Positions 36,315 through 45,805 of a DNA stretch of 64,000 bases are shown in pieces. Location: the NCBI RefSeq assembly GCF_000385335.1, contig NZ_ARWA01000001.1, positions 450,081 through 514,080 on the forward strand, given 5' to 3'. Made by a program: the position numbers and the translations under genes. Source of the stretch: Methyloferula stellata AR4. GTDB taxonomy: Bacteria > Pseudomonadota > Alphaproteobacteria > Rhizobiales > Beijerinckiaceae. Below the pieces are notes generated by a model. The model had not been told where the DNA came from, searched no databases, and saw only the letters and a list, made by a program, of their open reading frames with translations. The first letter of the stretch is position 1, and every line of letters begins with the position of its first letter.

Positions 36315-36540
36315 GGTCTTTGATCCTCGATTGATGGGCCACCGGCTGGCAGGGCCGAGATACGTCAGGAATTTGGAATGGCGGGCGCGTCAGGTCTTCC
36401 GGGTTCGCACATAGGATTGCAAGAAGGCATGGCGCGGCGCGCGCGGCGATGCGCCCGGATAATTAGCGCCAAAGCTTGCGAATGGAAGCTGCAAACAAAA
36501 GAAGACGCCGCACGATGGCCGGCGCGAAGATTAGAGTTGC

Positions 36541-36608
36541 TAGAGCGGGATGAGGAAAAGTGGTACCGGATTCCGCCCGCATTCCGTTCTAAACTATTAG
36601 AATCGATC
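36541..36608. repeat. Intergenic repeat, copy 2 (reversed)
   Basis: TAGAGCGGGATGAGGAAAAGTG at the left and TCTAAACTATTAGAATCGATC at the right match the reverse complement of 63771-63840 with few differences. It lies in the 480-base gap between the DUF1348 gene and the dihydroorotate-dehydrogenase-like gene. Confidence 0.85.
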
Positions 36609-36655
36609 ACGTTCCTGTCTTGGATCGATTCAAGTCTGGCCTGCCGACTTGAACC

Positions 36656-36688
36656 TGAAAATCCCCAACTCGGGCAAGCCGAGTTGGG
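36656..36688 (-). terminator. Likely terminator of the nifJ operon
   Basis: CCCAACTCGG (36664-36673) and CCGAGTTGGG (36679-36688) form a perfect ten-pair hairpin with a five-base loop. Read on the minus strand it is followed by GATTTTC, a short T run. It lies 105 bases beyond the stop of the dihydroorotate-dehydrogenase-like gene. Confidence 0.6.
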
Positions 36689-36792
36689 AGATCCAGAACC
36701 ATCGTGATCTAAACAGCGGGAACGCCAGAAGCGAAAACAATTCTGCGCCGCGACGCAAACGGTATTGGCAATTGAGCGATTGGCTTCTTGCG

Positions 36793-37791
36793 TCAGACGA
36801 CGCCGGTCTCGAGCATCTTGATGTAGCTCGGGCGTCCATAAAGCTCCTTATGGCGCGATCTCGCCCAGCTCATCAAGCCGCGCATCTCCGAGACCGAGGT
36901 GAAGTTTCGAAGCTCCATCCAGACTTTCAGGCCACCCAAAAGCTTCCTCAAATGTCTTGGACCATGGCGCAGCAAAGCGGAGGTCGTCATCACGACGTCC
37001 GCGCCGGCGAGGAGATATTTTACGACATCGTCGTCGGTCTCGACGCCGGTCGAGGCCGCGAGGGAGGCGCCCGTCCGCCCTGCGAGAAGCGCGATCCACG
37101 ACAGAGGAAGCGATATTTCATCAGGCGTGCTGAGGTGAACCCCTTCAACCATTTGCAAGGTCATGAGGTCGAAGTCGGGCTGCAGCAGGCGATTGAATAA
37201 GACGAGACCATCGGCGCCTTCGGCATGAAGCCGCTGCGCGAGATTGGGAAGCGCACTGACATAGGGCGAGAGTTTCACCGAAAGGGGAATGCTGACGGCG
37301 CGGCGCGTCGCGCGGACGATGCTCGCGTAACGGTCTTCGACATCCTGGCTCGTCAGCGCCATATCGATTGGAACGAAATAGATGTTCAATTCGACGGCGC
37401 TGGCACCCGCCTGCTGCATCGATTGAGCATAGGTGACCCAACCCGATTCCGAAGAGCCGTTCAGGCTTGCGATGACCGGAATGGAGAGCGCCTCCTTGGC
37501 ACGCCGGATCAGATCGAGATAGACGTCCGGCCCAACGCCATAAGGTCCGTCGCGGACTTCCGGAAAATAGCTCATGGCTTCAGGAGAAATATACGCCGTT
37601 TTATTGAGGATAAGCGCGTCGATGGCATCCTCGGCCTCGAGCTGCTCTTGAAACAAAGAGGGCAGCACGACGGCGGCGGCGCCGGCATCTTCCAAACGGC
37701 GCAAATGATCGATCTGCGCATTGGCCGGCGATGCCGAGGCAACTAGCGGGTTTTTCAGCGAGAGCCCGAGATATTTCGTAGCAAGCGGCAT
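36793..37791 (-). CDS. Dihydroorotate-dehydrogenase-like protein
   Basis: The product has 332 residues. A TIM-barrel of the DHOD family: YLGLSLKNPLVASASPANAQIDHLRRLEDAGAAAVVLPSLFQEQ, VIASLNGSSESGWVTYAQSMQQAGASAVELNIYF, IPLSVKLSPYV (the FMN lysine), and AASTGVETDDDVVKYLLAGADVVMTTSALLRHG (phosphate loop). The usual catalytic Cys or Ser of true PyrD is not clearly placed. This subgroup often sits beside nifJ, as here (17 bases after it). It may be an accessory flavoprotein rather than a pyrimidine enzyme. Confidence 0.85.
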   Translation of the reverse strand: MPLATKYLGLSLKNPLVASASPANAQIDHLRRLEDAGAAAVVLPSLFQEQLEAEDAIDALILNKTAYISPEAMSYFPEVRDGPYGVGPDVYLDLIRRAKEALSIPVIASLNGSSESGWVTYAQSMQQAGASAVELNIYFVPIDMALTSQDVEDRYASIVRATRRAVSIPLSVKLSPYVSALPNLAQRLHAEGADGLVLFNRLLQPDFDLMTLQMVEGVHLSTPDEISLPLSWIALLAGRTGASLAASTGVETDDDVVKYLLAGADVVMTTSALLRHGPRHLRKLLGGLKVWMELRNFTSVSEMRGLMSWARSRHKELYGRPSYIKMLETGVV

Positions 37792-37808
37792 AGGATTCTC
37801 CTTTGGTC

Positions 37809-40800
37809 TCAGGCTACAGTTTCGGGCGTGAGGAGAGGCTTTGCATCCGAGCCGAACGAAACGGCGGCGGCGCCTTCGTTTTCCGGCGCAGGATGTGCCT
37901 CCACATTGAAGCGACTGCCATCGCGTCTCGCGAGATCCTCATATTGCCGGTATTTCTCATCGACGCCGCGTTGCGCCATGGCGAGCAGTTCCGCCGCTTC
38001 CGCCGGTCGCGATTGCGCCAAGGAACGGTAACGAATCTCATTATAGGCATAGTCCTTCAGCGGGATATGCGGCCTTGGCGAGTCGAGCCGGAACGGCGCT
38101 TCGCCGATCGTGCGCATTTTCGGATTGAAGCGGAACAGAGGCCAATAGCCGCTTGCCGTTGCAAGATCCTGCTGCTTCATGCCGAGCCGCATATCGATGC
38201 CATGCGCGATACAGTGGCTATAGGCAAGGATCAGGGACGTTCCTTCATAGGCCTCGGCCTCGCGGAAGGCTTCGAGCGTCTGCTGCGGATTGGCGCCCAT
38301 CGCAACCTGCGCGACATAGACATTTCCGTAAGCAATGGCCTGCAAGGCCAGATCCTTGCGGGCGGTCCGCTTGCCGGCCGCCGCGAATTTCGCGACCGCG
38401 CCGAGCGGCGTCGCCTTGGAGGCCTGACCACCCGTGTTGGAATAGACTTCCGTATCGAGCACCAGCACGTTCACGTTGCGGCCGGAGGCCAGCACATGAT
38501 CGAGGCCGCCATAGCCGATATCATAGGCCCAGCCGTCGCCGCCGACGGCCCAAATGCTGCGCCGGACGAGATGATCGACAACGGAGAGCAGATCGAGCGC
38601 CGCCGGTTCCGGCAAAGTCAGAAGCCGGACTTTGAGTTCCGCGACCCTGACGCGCTGGGCCCGGATCTCCGATTCCTGGATCTGCGGCGCTTTCGCGATG
38701 GCCTGAGCGAGGTCCGGTCCGACCTTGTCGGCGAGCCCTGCGAGCAGCGCCAATGCAAGATCGAGATGCTTATCCGCGGCAAGCCGGAAGCCGAGACCGA
38801 ATTCGGCGTTGTCCTCGAAGAGCGAGTTCGACCAGGCAGGGCCGCGGCCCTCACGATCCTTGGTCCATGGCGTGACCGGCAGGTTGCCGCCATAGATGGA
38901 AGAGCAGCCGGTCGCGTTGGCGACTTGCAGCCGGTCGCCGAAGAGCTGACTGAGGAGTTTGAGATAAGGTGTCTCGCCGCAGCCGCCGCAGGCGCCGGAG
39001 AACTCGAACAAAGGCTCGAGGAACTGCACGCCGCGCACATTAGCGAAATCGACGCGCGCCCGGTCGTTGACCGGCAGAGTCTCGAAGAAGCCGATGCTTG
39101 TGCGCTCCCGCTCCAGGATCGGAAGTTTATCCGTCATGTTGATCGCTTTGACGTCGGGCTCACGCGGGCTGGTCTCGGGGCAGGCTTCGACGCAGAGACC
39201 GCATCCGGTGCAATCCTCGACATAAAACTGCAAGGTAAAGCGGGCTTCGGGATAGCCGCGCGCATTGACCGGCGCAGATTTGAAGCCTTCTGGCGCGCCT
39301 ACGAGTTTATCCTCATTGTAATAGCGCGCGCGGATGACGCTATGCGGGCAGACGAAGCCGCATTGGCCGCATTGGACGCAAAGATCTTCGCGCCAATCCG
39401 GCACGATGTCGGAGATGTTGCGTTTTTCATAGGCGCTGGTGCCGGAGGGGAACGTCCCATCGGCGGGCATCAGGCTGACAGGAATTTCGTTGCCAAGGCC
39501 CGCGAACATCCGCGCGGTGACGTCCTTCACAAAGGCGGACGCGCCGGCTGGAACAAGCGGCGGCAGTTCCGCCGTGCTCGTCACTTTGGCCGGCACCTTC
39601 ACTTCATGCAAATTGAGCAATGTTCCATCGACCGCCGCGAAATTCTCGTCGACGACCGACTGGCCCTTGCGTCCATAGGTCTTGCGAATCGATTCCTTGA
39701 TATGCGCTATCGCTTTCTCGCGCGGCAGGACGCCCGAGATGGCGAAGAAGCAGGTCTGAAGGACGGTGTTCGTCCGGGTTCCCAAGCCGACTTTCCGCGC
39801 GACGGCGGAGGCGTCGATCACAAAAAATCTGAGCTTCTTTTCAATGATGGTTTGCTGAACCGGCCGCGGCAGGTGATCCCAAACTTCATCCGCCTCGTAA
39901 GGCGCATTGAGGAGGAAGGTGGCGCCTGGCGCGGCGAGACGCAGCATATCCTGCCGTTCCAGGAAGCTGAACTGATGAACGGCAATAAAACTGGCTTCCG
40001 CGATGAGATAGGGCGCCTTGATCGGCTGGGGTCCAAAGCGGAGATGCGAGACGGTCTGCGCGCCGGATTTATGCGAATCGTAGACGAAATAGCCTTGCGC
40101 ATAGAGGCCCGCGTCTTCGGCGATGATCTTCACACTGTTCTTATTGGCGCCGACCGTGCCATCAGCACCAAGACCGTAGAAGAGCGCGCGCGTAAGGTCG
40201 GGCTTTTCGATTGTGAAGGCAGGGTCGATCGCAAGGCTCATGTGACTCAGGTCGTCGTTGATGCCAAGCGTAAAGCTGGTGCGCGGCCTGTCGGATTTCA
40301 GTTCGTCGAACGCGGCCTTCATCATGGCCGGGGAGCAATCCTTCGATGAGATCCCGTAGCGGCCCCCGACAACAATCGGCATGCTCGGCCGCTCGCCGCG
40401 GCCGACGGCACCGGCGAGGCTCGTCACCAGATCCTGGAAGAGCGGCTCGCCGACGGCGCCGCTCTCTTTCGTCTGTTCAAGCACGGCGATACGGCGCACA
40501 GAAAGCGGCAATGCCGCGAGCAAATGAGCCGTCGAGAAGGGGCGATAGAGACGCACCTGCAGGACGCCGACTTTCTCGCCATTCGCCCGCAGGACCGCCG
40601 CCGTCTGACGCGCGGTCTCGGCCCCCGATCCCATCAGCACCAGCACGCGCTCGGCCTCGGGATCACCGTCATATTCGAACACTTGGTAAAAGCGGCCGGT
40701 GAGATCGCCGAAGCGCTTCATCGCGGCTTCGACAATGCCTGGCACGCATTCGTAATAGGGGTTCACGGCTTCCCGTGCCTGGAAATAAGTATCTGGATTA

Positions 40801-41456
40801 TGTGCCGTGCCGCGCACGAAAGGGTGCTCCGGATTGAGCGCACGGTTCCGATGAGCGCGGACGAGATCGTCGTCGATCATCGCGCGGATATCGGCATCGG
40901 AGAGAAGCTCGAGCGTGTTCAACTCATGCGAGGTGCGGAAGCCGTCGAAGAAGTGCAAGAAAGGAATACGCGATTCGAGCGTCGCCATCTGCGCGATGAG
41001 AGCCGAATCATGTGCCTCCTGCACCGAGGCGGAGGAGAGCAAGGCAAAGCCCGTCGTGCGAACCGTCATCACATCGGAATGGTCGCCGAAGATGGATAGG
41101 GCGGAAGTCGCGAGCGAGCGCGCCGCGACGTGGAAGACTGCCGAGGTCAGTTCGCCCGCGATCTTGAACATGTTCGGGAGCATCAGCATCAGCCCCTGAG
41201 ACGAGGTGAATGTGGTCGTGAGCGCTCCCGATTGAAGTGCGCCATGCACCGCGCCGGCCGCGCCGCCCTCGCTCTGCATCTCCTGCACCACCGGGACATT
41301 GCCCCAGATATTGGTGAGTCCATCTGCCGACCACTGGTCAGCGAGTTCCGCCATCGTCGAAGACGGCGTGATCGGATAGATCGCGCAAACTTCGTTCACG
41401 CGATAGGCGACATGTGCAACGGCCGTATTGCCGTCCATCGTGGTCCTGGTGCTCAT
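37809..41456 (-). CDS. nifJ: Pyruvate:ferredoxin (flavodoxin) oxidoreductase NifJ
   Basis: The product has 1215 residues, full length for single-chain PFOR. Order: pyrimidine-binding domain (VNEVCAIYPITPSSTMAELADQW), transketolase-like domain II, EKR domain, two [4Fe-4S] clusters (CVQCGQCGFVCPHS about 695; CTGCGLCVEACPETSP about 750), and the thiamine-diphosphate domain with GACGGCGETPY, GDGWAYDIGYGGLDHV and LDTEVYSNTGGQASKATPLG (about 840-1015). It oxidises pyruvate and CoA to acetyl-CoA and CO2, reducing flavodoxin or ferredoxin, for example for nitrogenase. It is oxygen-sensitive in most species. The FNR/FixK box upstream of the operon fits low-oxygen use. Confidence 0.96.
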   Translation of the reverse strand: MSTRTTMDGNTAVAHVAYRVNEVCAIYPITPSSTMAELADQWSADGLTNIWGNVPVVQEMQSEGGAAGAVHGALQSGALTTTFTSSQGLMLMLPNMFKIAGELTSAVFHVAARSLATSALSIFGDHSDVMTVRTTGFALLSSASVQEAHDSALIAQMATLESRIPFLHFFDGFRTSHELNTLELLSDADIRAMIDDDLVRAHRNRALNPEHPFVRGTAHNPDTYFQAREAVNPYYECVPGIVEAAMKRFGDLTGRFYQVFEYDGDPEAERVLVLMGSGAETARQTAAVLRANGEKVGVLQVRLYRPFSTAHLLAALPLSVRRIAVLEQTKESGAVGEPLFQDLVTSLAGAVGRGERPSMPIVVGGRYGISSKDCSPAMMKAAFDELKSDRPRTSFTLGINDDLSHMSLAIDPAFTIEKPDLTRALFYGLGADGTVGANKNSVKIIAEDAGLYAQGYFVYDSHKSGAQTVSHLRFGPQPIKAPYLIAEASFIAVHQFSFLERQDMLRLAAPGATFLLNAPYEADEVWDHLPRPVQQTIIEKKLRFFVIDASAVARKVGLGTRTNTVLQTCFFAISGVLPREKAIAHIKESIRKTYGRKGQSVVDENFAAVDGTLLNLHEVKVPAKVTSTAELPPLVPAGASAFVKDVTARMFAGLGNEIPVSLMPADGTFPSGTSAYEKRNISDIVPDWREDLCVQCGQCGFVCPHSVIRARYYNEDKLVGAPEGFKSAPVNARGYPEARFTLQFYVEDCTGCGLCVEACPETSPREPDVKAINMTDKLPILERERTSIGFFETLPVNDRARVDFANVRGVQFLEPLFEFSGACGGCGETPYLKLLSQLFGDRLQVANATGCSSIYGGNLPVTPWTKDREGRGPAWSNSLFEDNAEFGLGFRLAADKHLDLALALLAGLADKVGPDLAQAIAKAPQIQESEIRAQRVRVAELKVRLLTLPEPAALDLLSVVDHLVRRSIWAVGGDGWAYDIGYGGLDHVLASGRNVNVLVLDTEVYSNTGGQASKATPLGAVAKFAAAGKRTARKDLALQAIAYGNVYVAQVAMGANPQQTLEAFREAEAYEGTSLILAYSHCIAHGIDMRLGMKQQDLATASGYWPLFRFNPKMRTIGEAPFRLDSPRPHIPLKDYAYNEIRYRSLAQSRPAEAAELLAMAQRGVDEKYRQYEDLARRDGSRFNVEAHPAPENEGAAAVSFGSDAKPLLTPETVA

Positions 41457-41472
41457 GATCTCGTCCTTAGGC

Positions 41473-43101
41473 TCAGGCCCGCTCGGGAACCATATCGATT
41501 GCGTGGCAGGGGCATTGTTCGAAACAGGCGGCGCATCCGGTGCAAAGCATGAGATCGACCCGATAGCCGCGTCCTATGCCGAGCTTGGCGATCGCCTGCT
41601 CCGGGCACGCGGCAAAACAATTGTCGCATTCGTAGCAATTGCCGCAGGACAGGCAGCGACGCGCCTCATGAAGTGCTTGTGCTTCCGAAAGCCCGGCCAT
41701 GACTTCTGCGAATCCTTCGCGCAGATCCGGCGGCACTTCTCGTTGCTGCGACGGCATCGCGTCGCTGTAGATCGGAAGATGCAGCCCGGCGAAGTCGATG
41801 ATCGGGGCTTGGGCCGGCGCGACATAAGGCCGGCGTCTGAGCCAACCATCGATGTGCCGCGCGGCCTTCTTGCCATGTCCCACCGCGGTCGTGACCGTGC
41901 GCGCGCCTGGGATGAGATCGCCGCCGGCGAAGATACCTTCGGCACCCGTCATCATATCGGGCCCGACCATCACAGTGCCGTCGGCTTTCAGGGCCACGCC
42001 CGGAACCTTGCCGAGGAACTTGCTTTCCGCCTGCTGGCCAAGAGCGAGCACGACCGAATCCGCCTGCAGCGTCTCGAACCGGCCGGTCGGTTGCGGCACA
42101 CCCTTATCGTCGAGCTGCATTACTTCGACCTGCAGGTCGCCCGCGCCAATGTCGCGGATGCTGCTCAGCCATTTGATTTTTACGCCTTCGCTCAAAGCCT
42201 CTTCGGCCTCGATCGTATCGGCTTCCATATGAGCGCGATCCGAGAAAAAGACGATCAGCGCTTCCTCGGCTCCGAGACGCTTTGCCGTTCGTGCCGCGTC
42301 CATCGCCGTATTGCCCGCGCCGTAGACGACGACGCGGCGGCCGAGCTTCGGTGCGGCGCCTTCGCTGACCTCATGCAGCAAACCAATGGCCGAGACGACG
42401 CGAGCGGCGTCGCGCGCCGGAATATCTATATGCTTGGCCGCCTGCGCGCCGATGGCGACGAAGACCGCATCGAAGTTGCCTGCGGTTTTCTCGGCGAGAA
42501 CATCCTCGACCTTGTGATTGAGAAAGATGCGAACACCCGTCTCTTCGATTCTGGCGACCTCCTGCATCAAGATATCGCGCGGAAGCCTATAGGCCGGGAT
42601 ACCGAAATGCATCATTCCGCCCGGCAGCGGACCAGCCTCATGAATCTCGACCTCATGTCCGAGGCGCACGAGATGATAGGCTGCCGAAAGACCGCTCGGA
42701 CCAGCACCGACGACGAGAACGCGCTTGCCGCTCGCGGCGGCGGCAGGGGGAAGCGTCCAGCCCTCCGCGGTTGCCTTATCGCCCAGGAAGCGCTCGACCG
42801 CGTGAATGCTGACGTGACTGTCGAGTTCGTTGCGATTGCAGTCGCCTTCGCAGGGATGATAGCAAACCCTCCCATGCACCGCGGGCATGGGGTTTTCCTG
42901 CATCAAATGTTCCCACGCCTGCCTGAACTTGCCCGCCTGCGCGAGGCTTAGCCAGCCTTGGATATCTTCGCCCGCGGGACAAGCATGATTACAGGGCGGC
43001 AGAAGATCGACATAGGCGGGATGACTGGTGCGCGTCGGCCCTACGGCTTGCCGGCGGGTCATATCGACCACCGGACTCATATCCCTGGGAGGAACGTTCA
43101 T
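41473..43101 (-). CDS. GltD-like NAD(P)H-dependent iron-sulfur flavoprotein
   Basis: The product has 542 residues. An N-terminal [4Fe-4S] domain (CNHACPAGEDIQGW, then RVCYHPCEGDCNR) is followed by an FAD fold (VVGAGPSGLSAAYHLVRLGHE) and a NAD(P) fold (VVYGAGNTAMDAARTAKRLGAEEALIVFF). A C-terminal two-cluster ferredoxin domain follows (CGNCYECDNCFAACPEQA and CTGCAACFEQCPCHAI). It resembles the glutamate synthase small subunit, but no large subunit is nearby. It lies 16 bases before nifJ. It may pass electrons between NAD(P)H and the ferredoxin pool used by NifJ. The first gene of the operon. Confidence 0.85.
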   Translation of the reverse strand: MNVPPRDMSPVVDMTRRQAVGPTRTSHPAYVDLLPPCNHACPAGEDIQGWLSLAQAGKFRQAWEHLMQENPMPAVHGRVCYHPCEGDCNRNELDSHVSIHAVERFLGDKATAEGWTLPPAAAASGKRVLVVGAGPSGLSAAYHLVRLGHEVEIHEAGPLPGGMMHFGIPAYRLPRDILMQEVARIEETGVRIFLNHKVEDVLAEKTAGNFDAVFVAIGAQAAKHIDIPARDAARVVSAIGLLHEVSEGAAPKLGRRVVVYGAGNTAMDAARTAKRLGAEEALIVFFSDRAHMEADTIEAEEALSEGVKIKWLSSIRDIGAGDLQVEVMQLDDKGVPQPTGRFETLQADSVVLALGQQAESKFLGKVPGVALKADGTVMVGPDMMTGAEGIFAGGDLIPGARTVTTAVGHGKKAARHIDGWLRRRPYVAPAQAPIIDFAGLHLPIYSDAMPSQQREVPPDLREGFAEVMAGLSEAQALHEARRCLSCGNCYECDNCFAACPEQAIAKLGIGRGYRVDLMLCTGCAACFEQCPCHAIDMVPERA

Positions 43102-43246
43102 CGCATCAGCTCCTGTCAGCTCTGGTGAAGTTGCCTTGCGGGTTCACGAACGAAAGGAGCGGCTCATCGTTACACGCCGCTTCTCAAACATTTCCGCCCG
43201 CATCTTCGAATCGAACTCATTCTAGACAGGAGCCATGAGACTCGCT

Positions 43247-43260
43247 TTGATTCGTATCAA
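43247..43260. promoter_or_regulatory. FNR/FixK-type box, nifJ-operon side
   Basis: TTGATTCGTATCAA is a perfect match to TTGAT-N4-ATCAA. It lies 145 bases upstream of the GltD-like start codon, in a 395-base divergent region with the MFS gene. It would place the operon under low-oxygen control by an FNR/FixK protein. Confidence 0.75.
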
Positions 43261-43411
43261 AGACGATGACGTCTCGCGCATTTGACTGATCGATCAGATC
43301 GAACACGAAACCGTGAACAGCTTCGTCGCGCTCAAGCTGTGCGAACAGAGTCATCACCGATGATCAATGAACCGCGCTTCTTAAAACTGTCACACGAAAA
43401 CGAAACATCGC

Positions 43412-43425
43412 TTGACGCGCATCAA
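43412..43425. promoter_or_regulatory. Second FNR/FixK-type box, transporter side
   Basis: TTGACGCGCATCAA keeps the TTGA-N6-TCAA core. It lies 71 bases upstream of the MFS start codon, a usual distance for activation, in the same divergent region as the box at 43247. Confidence 0.65.
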
Positions 43426-43496
43426 TGTAGACGGACTCCTTCTCGTTATTTTTGATGCGAGCTTGGCGCATGAATGCCTGGCGAGGGAGGGAATCC

Positions 43497-44774
43497 ATGA
43501 CCAGCCAGGCCATTCCAATTCCTGCGGGAAAGACATCAACCATAAGCGGCTTCCACGCGGCATTTATCGTCGCCTGGATTCTCAGCCTTTTATTTTATTT
43601 CATGCAATATGCTGTGCGTTCGGCACCGAGCGTAATGGTTCCGGAACTGACGGCGGCCTTCGGCTTGACCACGCTCGGCGTCAGCTCGCTGCTTGGACTT
43701 TACTATTACACCTATTCGACCTTCGCGATCGTCGCCGGAGCATCACTCGATCGATGGGGGGCGAAATACACGATTCCAATCGGCGTGTTTTTTCTCGCCG
43801 CCGGCATCATCATGTTCGGTCTCGGCATTAGCTGGGTGGCGAGCTTCGGCCGTCTGCTTCAGGGCGCGGGCGCTGCCTTTGCGTTTGTCGGAGCCGTCTA
43901 TCTCGCAGCGCATGGCTTGCCGGCACGCTATCTCGCGACGGCAATCGGCTTCACGCAATGTATCGGCATGCTCGGCGGGTCCGCCGGACAATTCGTTGTC
44001 GGCCCCTTGGTGCATGGACCGATCAACTGGCAGCAATTCTGGATCTATGCCGGCATCGTGACTCTGGCGACGGGCATTGCTTTGTTCGTCATGACACCGC
44101 GGCAAGATGCATCCGAACATTCGAAGACCAGCATTTGGCACATGTTCGCGCCTTACAAGACGGTGCTGACCAATCCGCAATCTTATTTGTGTGGTCTATG
44201 CGCCGGGCTTTTATTTTTGCCGACGACCGTCGGTGACATGATCTGGGGCGTTTCGTTCTTGCGGCAGGGCTGGCACATCGATTATGCCGAAGCGGTCAAT
44301 CGCGCCTCGATGGTGCCGCTCGGCTGGGTCATCGGCTGCCCATTGCTCGGCTATATCGCCGATCGCATCGGCCGCCGGAAGCCCGTTCTCTTTGCTGGGA
44401 TGGCATTGATGCTCGCCGCGACGCTGGCGATTCTTTATCTGCCGCCAAATAGCGCGCCTCACTATCTGCTTGGGCTTCTGCTCGGTATCGGCTCCGGCGC
44501 GGCGATGATCCCTTATTCGATCATCAAGGAAGTCAATCCGGATGAAGTGAAGGGCAGCGCGACCGGCGCAATCAACTTCCTCGTCTTCGTGATGAGCGCC
44601 TTTGCCGCGCCGGCCTATGGCTGGCTGCTGCAAAAGCTCGCCGGCGGCGGCGCGCTGACGCTCGACACCTTCACCAAGGGCGGCGCGACCGGCATCGTGG
44701 CGATCGTGATCGCCATCCTTGCTGCCTTCTTCATCAAGGAAACCGGATCGGCGGTACGAAAAGCGCAAGGATGA
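43497..44774 (+). CDS. MFS transporter
   Basis: The product is 425 residues from the ATG at 43497, behind a strong GGGAGG site. Twelve membrane helices; the signature loop between helices 2 and 3 is GASLDRWGAKYTIPIG, and the matching one in the second half is GYIADRIGRRKPVLF. FMQYAVRSAPSVMVPELTAAFG at helix 1 is like organic-anion or hexuronate transporters. The substrate is unknown. The shared promoter with the pyruvate oxidoreductase operon and the FNR/FixK box suggests a carboxylate carrier used at low oxygen; this is inference. Confidence 0.88.
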   Translation: MTSQAIPIPAGKTSTISGFHAAFIVAWILSLLFYFMQYAVRSAPSVMVPELTAAFGLTTLGVSSLLGLYYYTYSTFAIVAGASLDRWGAKYTIPIGVFFLAAGIIMFGLGISWVASFGRLLQGAGAAFAFVGAVYLAAHGLPARYLATAIGFTQCIGMLGGSAGQFVVGPLVHGPINWQQFWIYAGIVTLATGIALFVMTPRQDASEHSKTSIWHMFAPYKTVLTNPQSYLCGLCAGLLFLPTTVGDMIWGVSFLRQGWHIDYAEAVNRASMVPLGWVIGCPLLGYIADRIGRRKPVLFAGMALMLAATLAILYLPPNSAPHYLLGLLLGIGSGAAMIPYSIIKEVNPDEVKGSATGAINFLVFVMSAFAAPAYGWLLQKLAGGGALTLDTFTKGGATGIVAIVIAILAAFFIKETGSAVRKAQG

Positions 44775-44901
44775 TCCAGATATCGACGGGCGCTGACAGC
44801 GGCGCCCGTCGTGCCATGGAATAGGCTGGGCTCGTGGCGGCGCTTTTTAAGCAAATTTATGGACTTTAAATGCGCCGCTGGGCCGTTCATCTCCGCAACA
44901 T

Positions 44902-45173
44902 GTTGCCGCGGTTGAAAAGCTCGATGCCTTCGCGCAAGAGAATTACGGCAAACGCGTGCTGCATCTGGCGGTACGCTGTATCTTCGACGAACAGCCGCTC
45001 AGTATCGTGCTTTGGGGTGCACGGATTCGGGTCAGCTCGATCCTGTCGCCGACGTCATGGGCTGGAAGCTCGATGCCTCCGCCCTGGCCGAGATCGAGCG
45101 CATTGTTTTGGAAAATGTCCGCTCGCCAGTCGGCCCGGAATTCATGGCGCCGCCCGCGCGGCTCGCCGCCTGA
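44902..45173 (+). pseudogene. C-terminal remnant of an aldo/keto reductase
   Basis: One frame reads AAVEKLDAFAQENYGKRV and then LHLAVRCIFDEQPLSIVLWGAR. After a frameshift near 45030 a second reads LDPVADVMGWKLDASALAEI, ERIVLENVRSPVGPEFMAPP and a stop. This is the NADP-binding end of an aldo/keto reductase (the WxxSPxQLxP region). The barrel is missing. It begins just after the MFS gene, so a former two-gene unit has been truncated. Confidence 0.6.
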
Positions 45174-45231
45174 CGCCGAAGCCGGCCGCAGCGACGATCG
45201 GCGCGCGCTTTAAAAAAGCGCTGCGGCCGGT

Positions 45232-45699
45232 CTACTTCGCTACGCTCTTGTAGCCCTTTTGCATCATGCAGCTTTGCTCGATCTTTTCGACGTCTCCGCC
45301 ATGCAGTGCGCCGTTGCTTTTAAAAATGTCATATTCCCCCGGCCGAAGGCCGTTGGCCGTGGTCGCGGCGCGCTCGCCTTCGCTTCGGCAGGCGGCACGG
45401 TCGAGCTCTTCTTGTTGAGACGGCACGGAGTGGCCGCCGCCATCATTTTTTTCGTAGACGACCGGCGATGGTGACGCGCAACCGCGCGTAGCAGCGGCCA
45501 AATTCTTGAAGACGTCGTATTCCCGTCCTTGCCCTGGGAGAGGCGCGTAATTCTGGCAGTCGGGCGAAGCTGGCGCTGTTTGCTGTTCCGCCGCCGCCGC
45601 GCGGCTTCCGAGCACCTGCAAAGCCGATGGCAATCGGTCTTGCATACAGCCCAGAAAAACAAAGGCAAAACCCAAAGCCCCGACAAAACCTATGCGCAT
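45232..45699 (-). CDS. Putative lipoprotein of unknown function
   Basis: The product is about 155 residues from the ATG at 45699, which follows GGAGGAG. Signal peptide MRIGFVGALGFAFVFLGC with lipobox FLGC, so it is probably anchored by lipidated Cys18. Two similar short units, GREYDVFKNLAAATRGC and PGEYDIFKSNGALHGGD, suggest an internal repeat. The rest is polar and acidic. No known domain. Confidence 0.65.
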   Translation of the reverse strand: MRIGFVGALGFAFVFLGCMQDRLPSALQVLGSRAAAAEQQTAPASPDCQNYAPLPGQGREYDVFKNLAAATRGCASPSPVVYEKNDGGGHSVPSQQEELDRAACRSEGERAATTANGLRPGEYDIFKSNGALHGGDVEKIEQSCMMQKGYKSVAK

Positions 45700-45805
45700 G
45701 CCACACTCCTCCGACAAAGCTGCCAAGCTATGGATAGCGGCATATGTTAAGTCAATCCAGGCGCATTGAAAGCGGCTTACGGCGGGGCTTAGGTGACTCC
45801 AAAAC

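Noticed and set aside
37803-40349. An 848-codon open frame on the plus strand
   Set aside because: It is antisense to nifJ throughout, has no family motifs, and arises from codon bias in GC-rich DNA.
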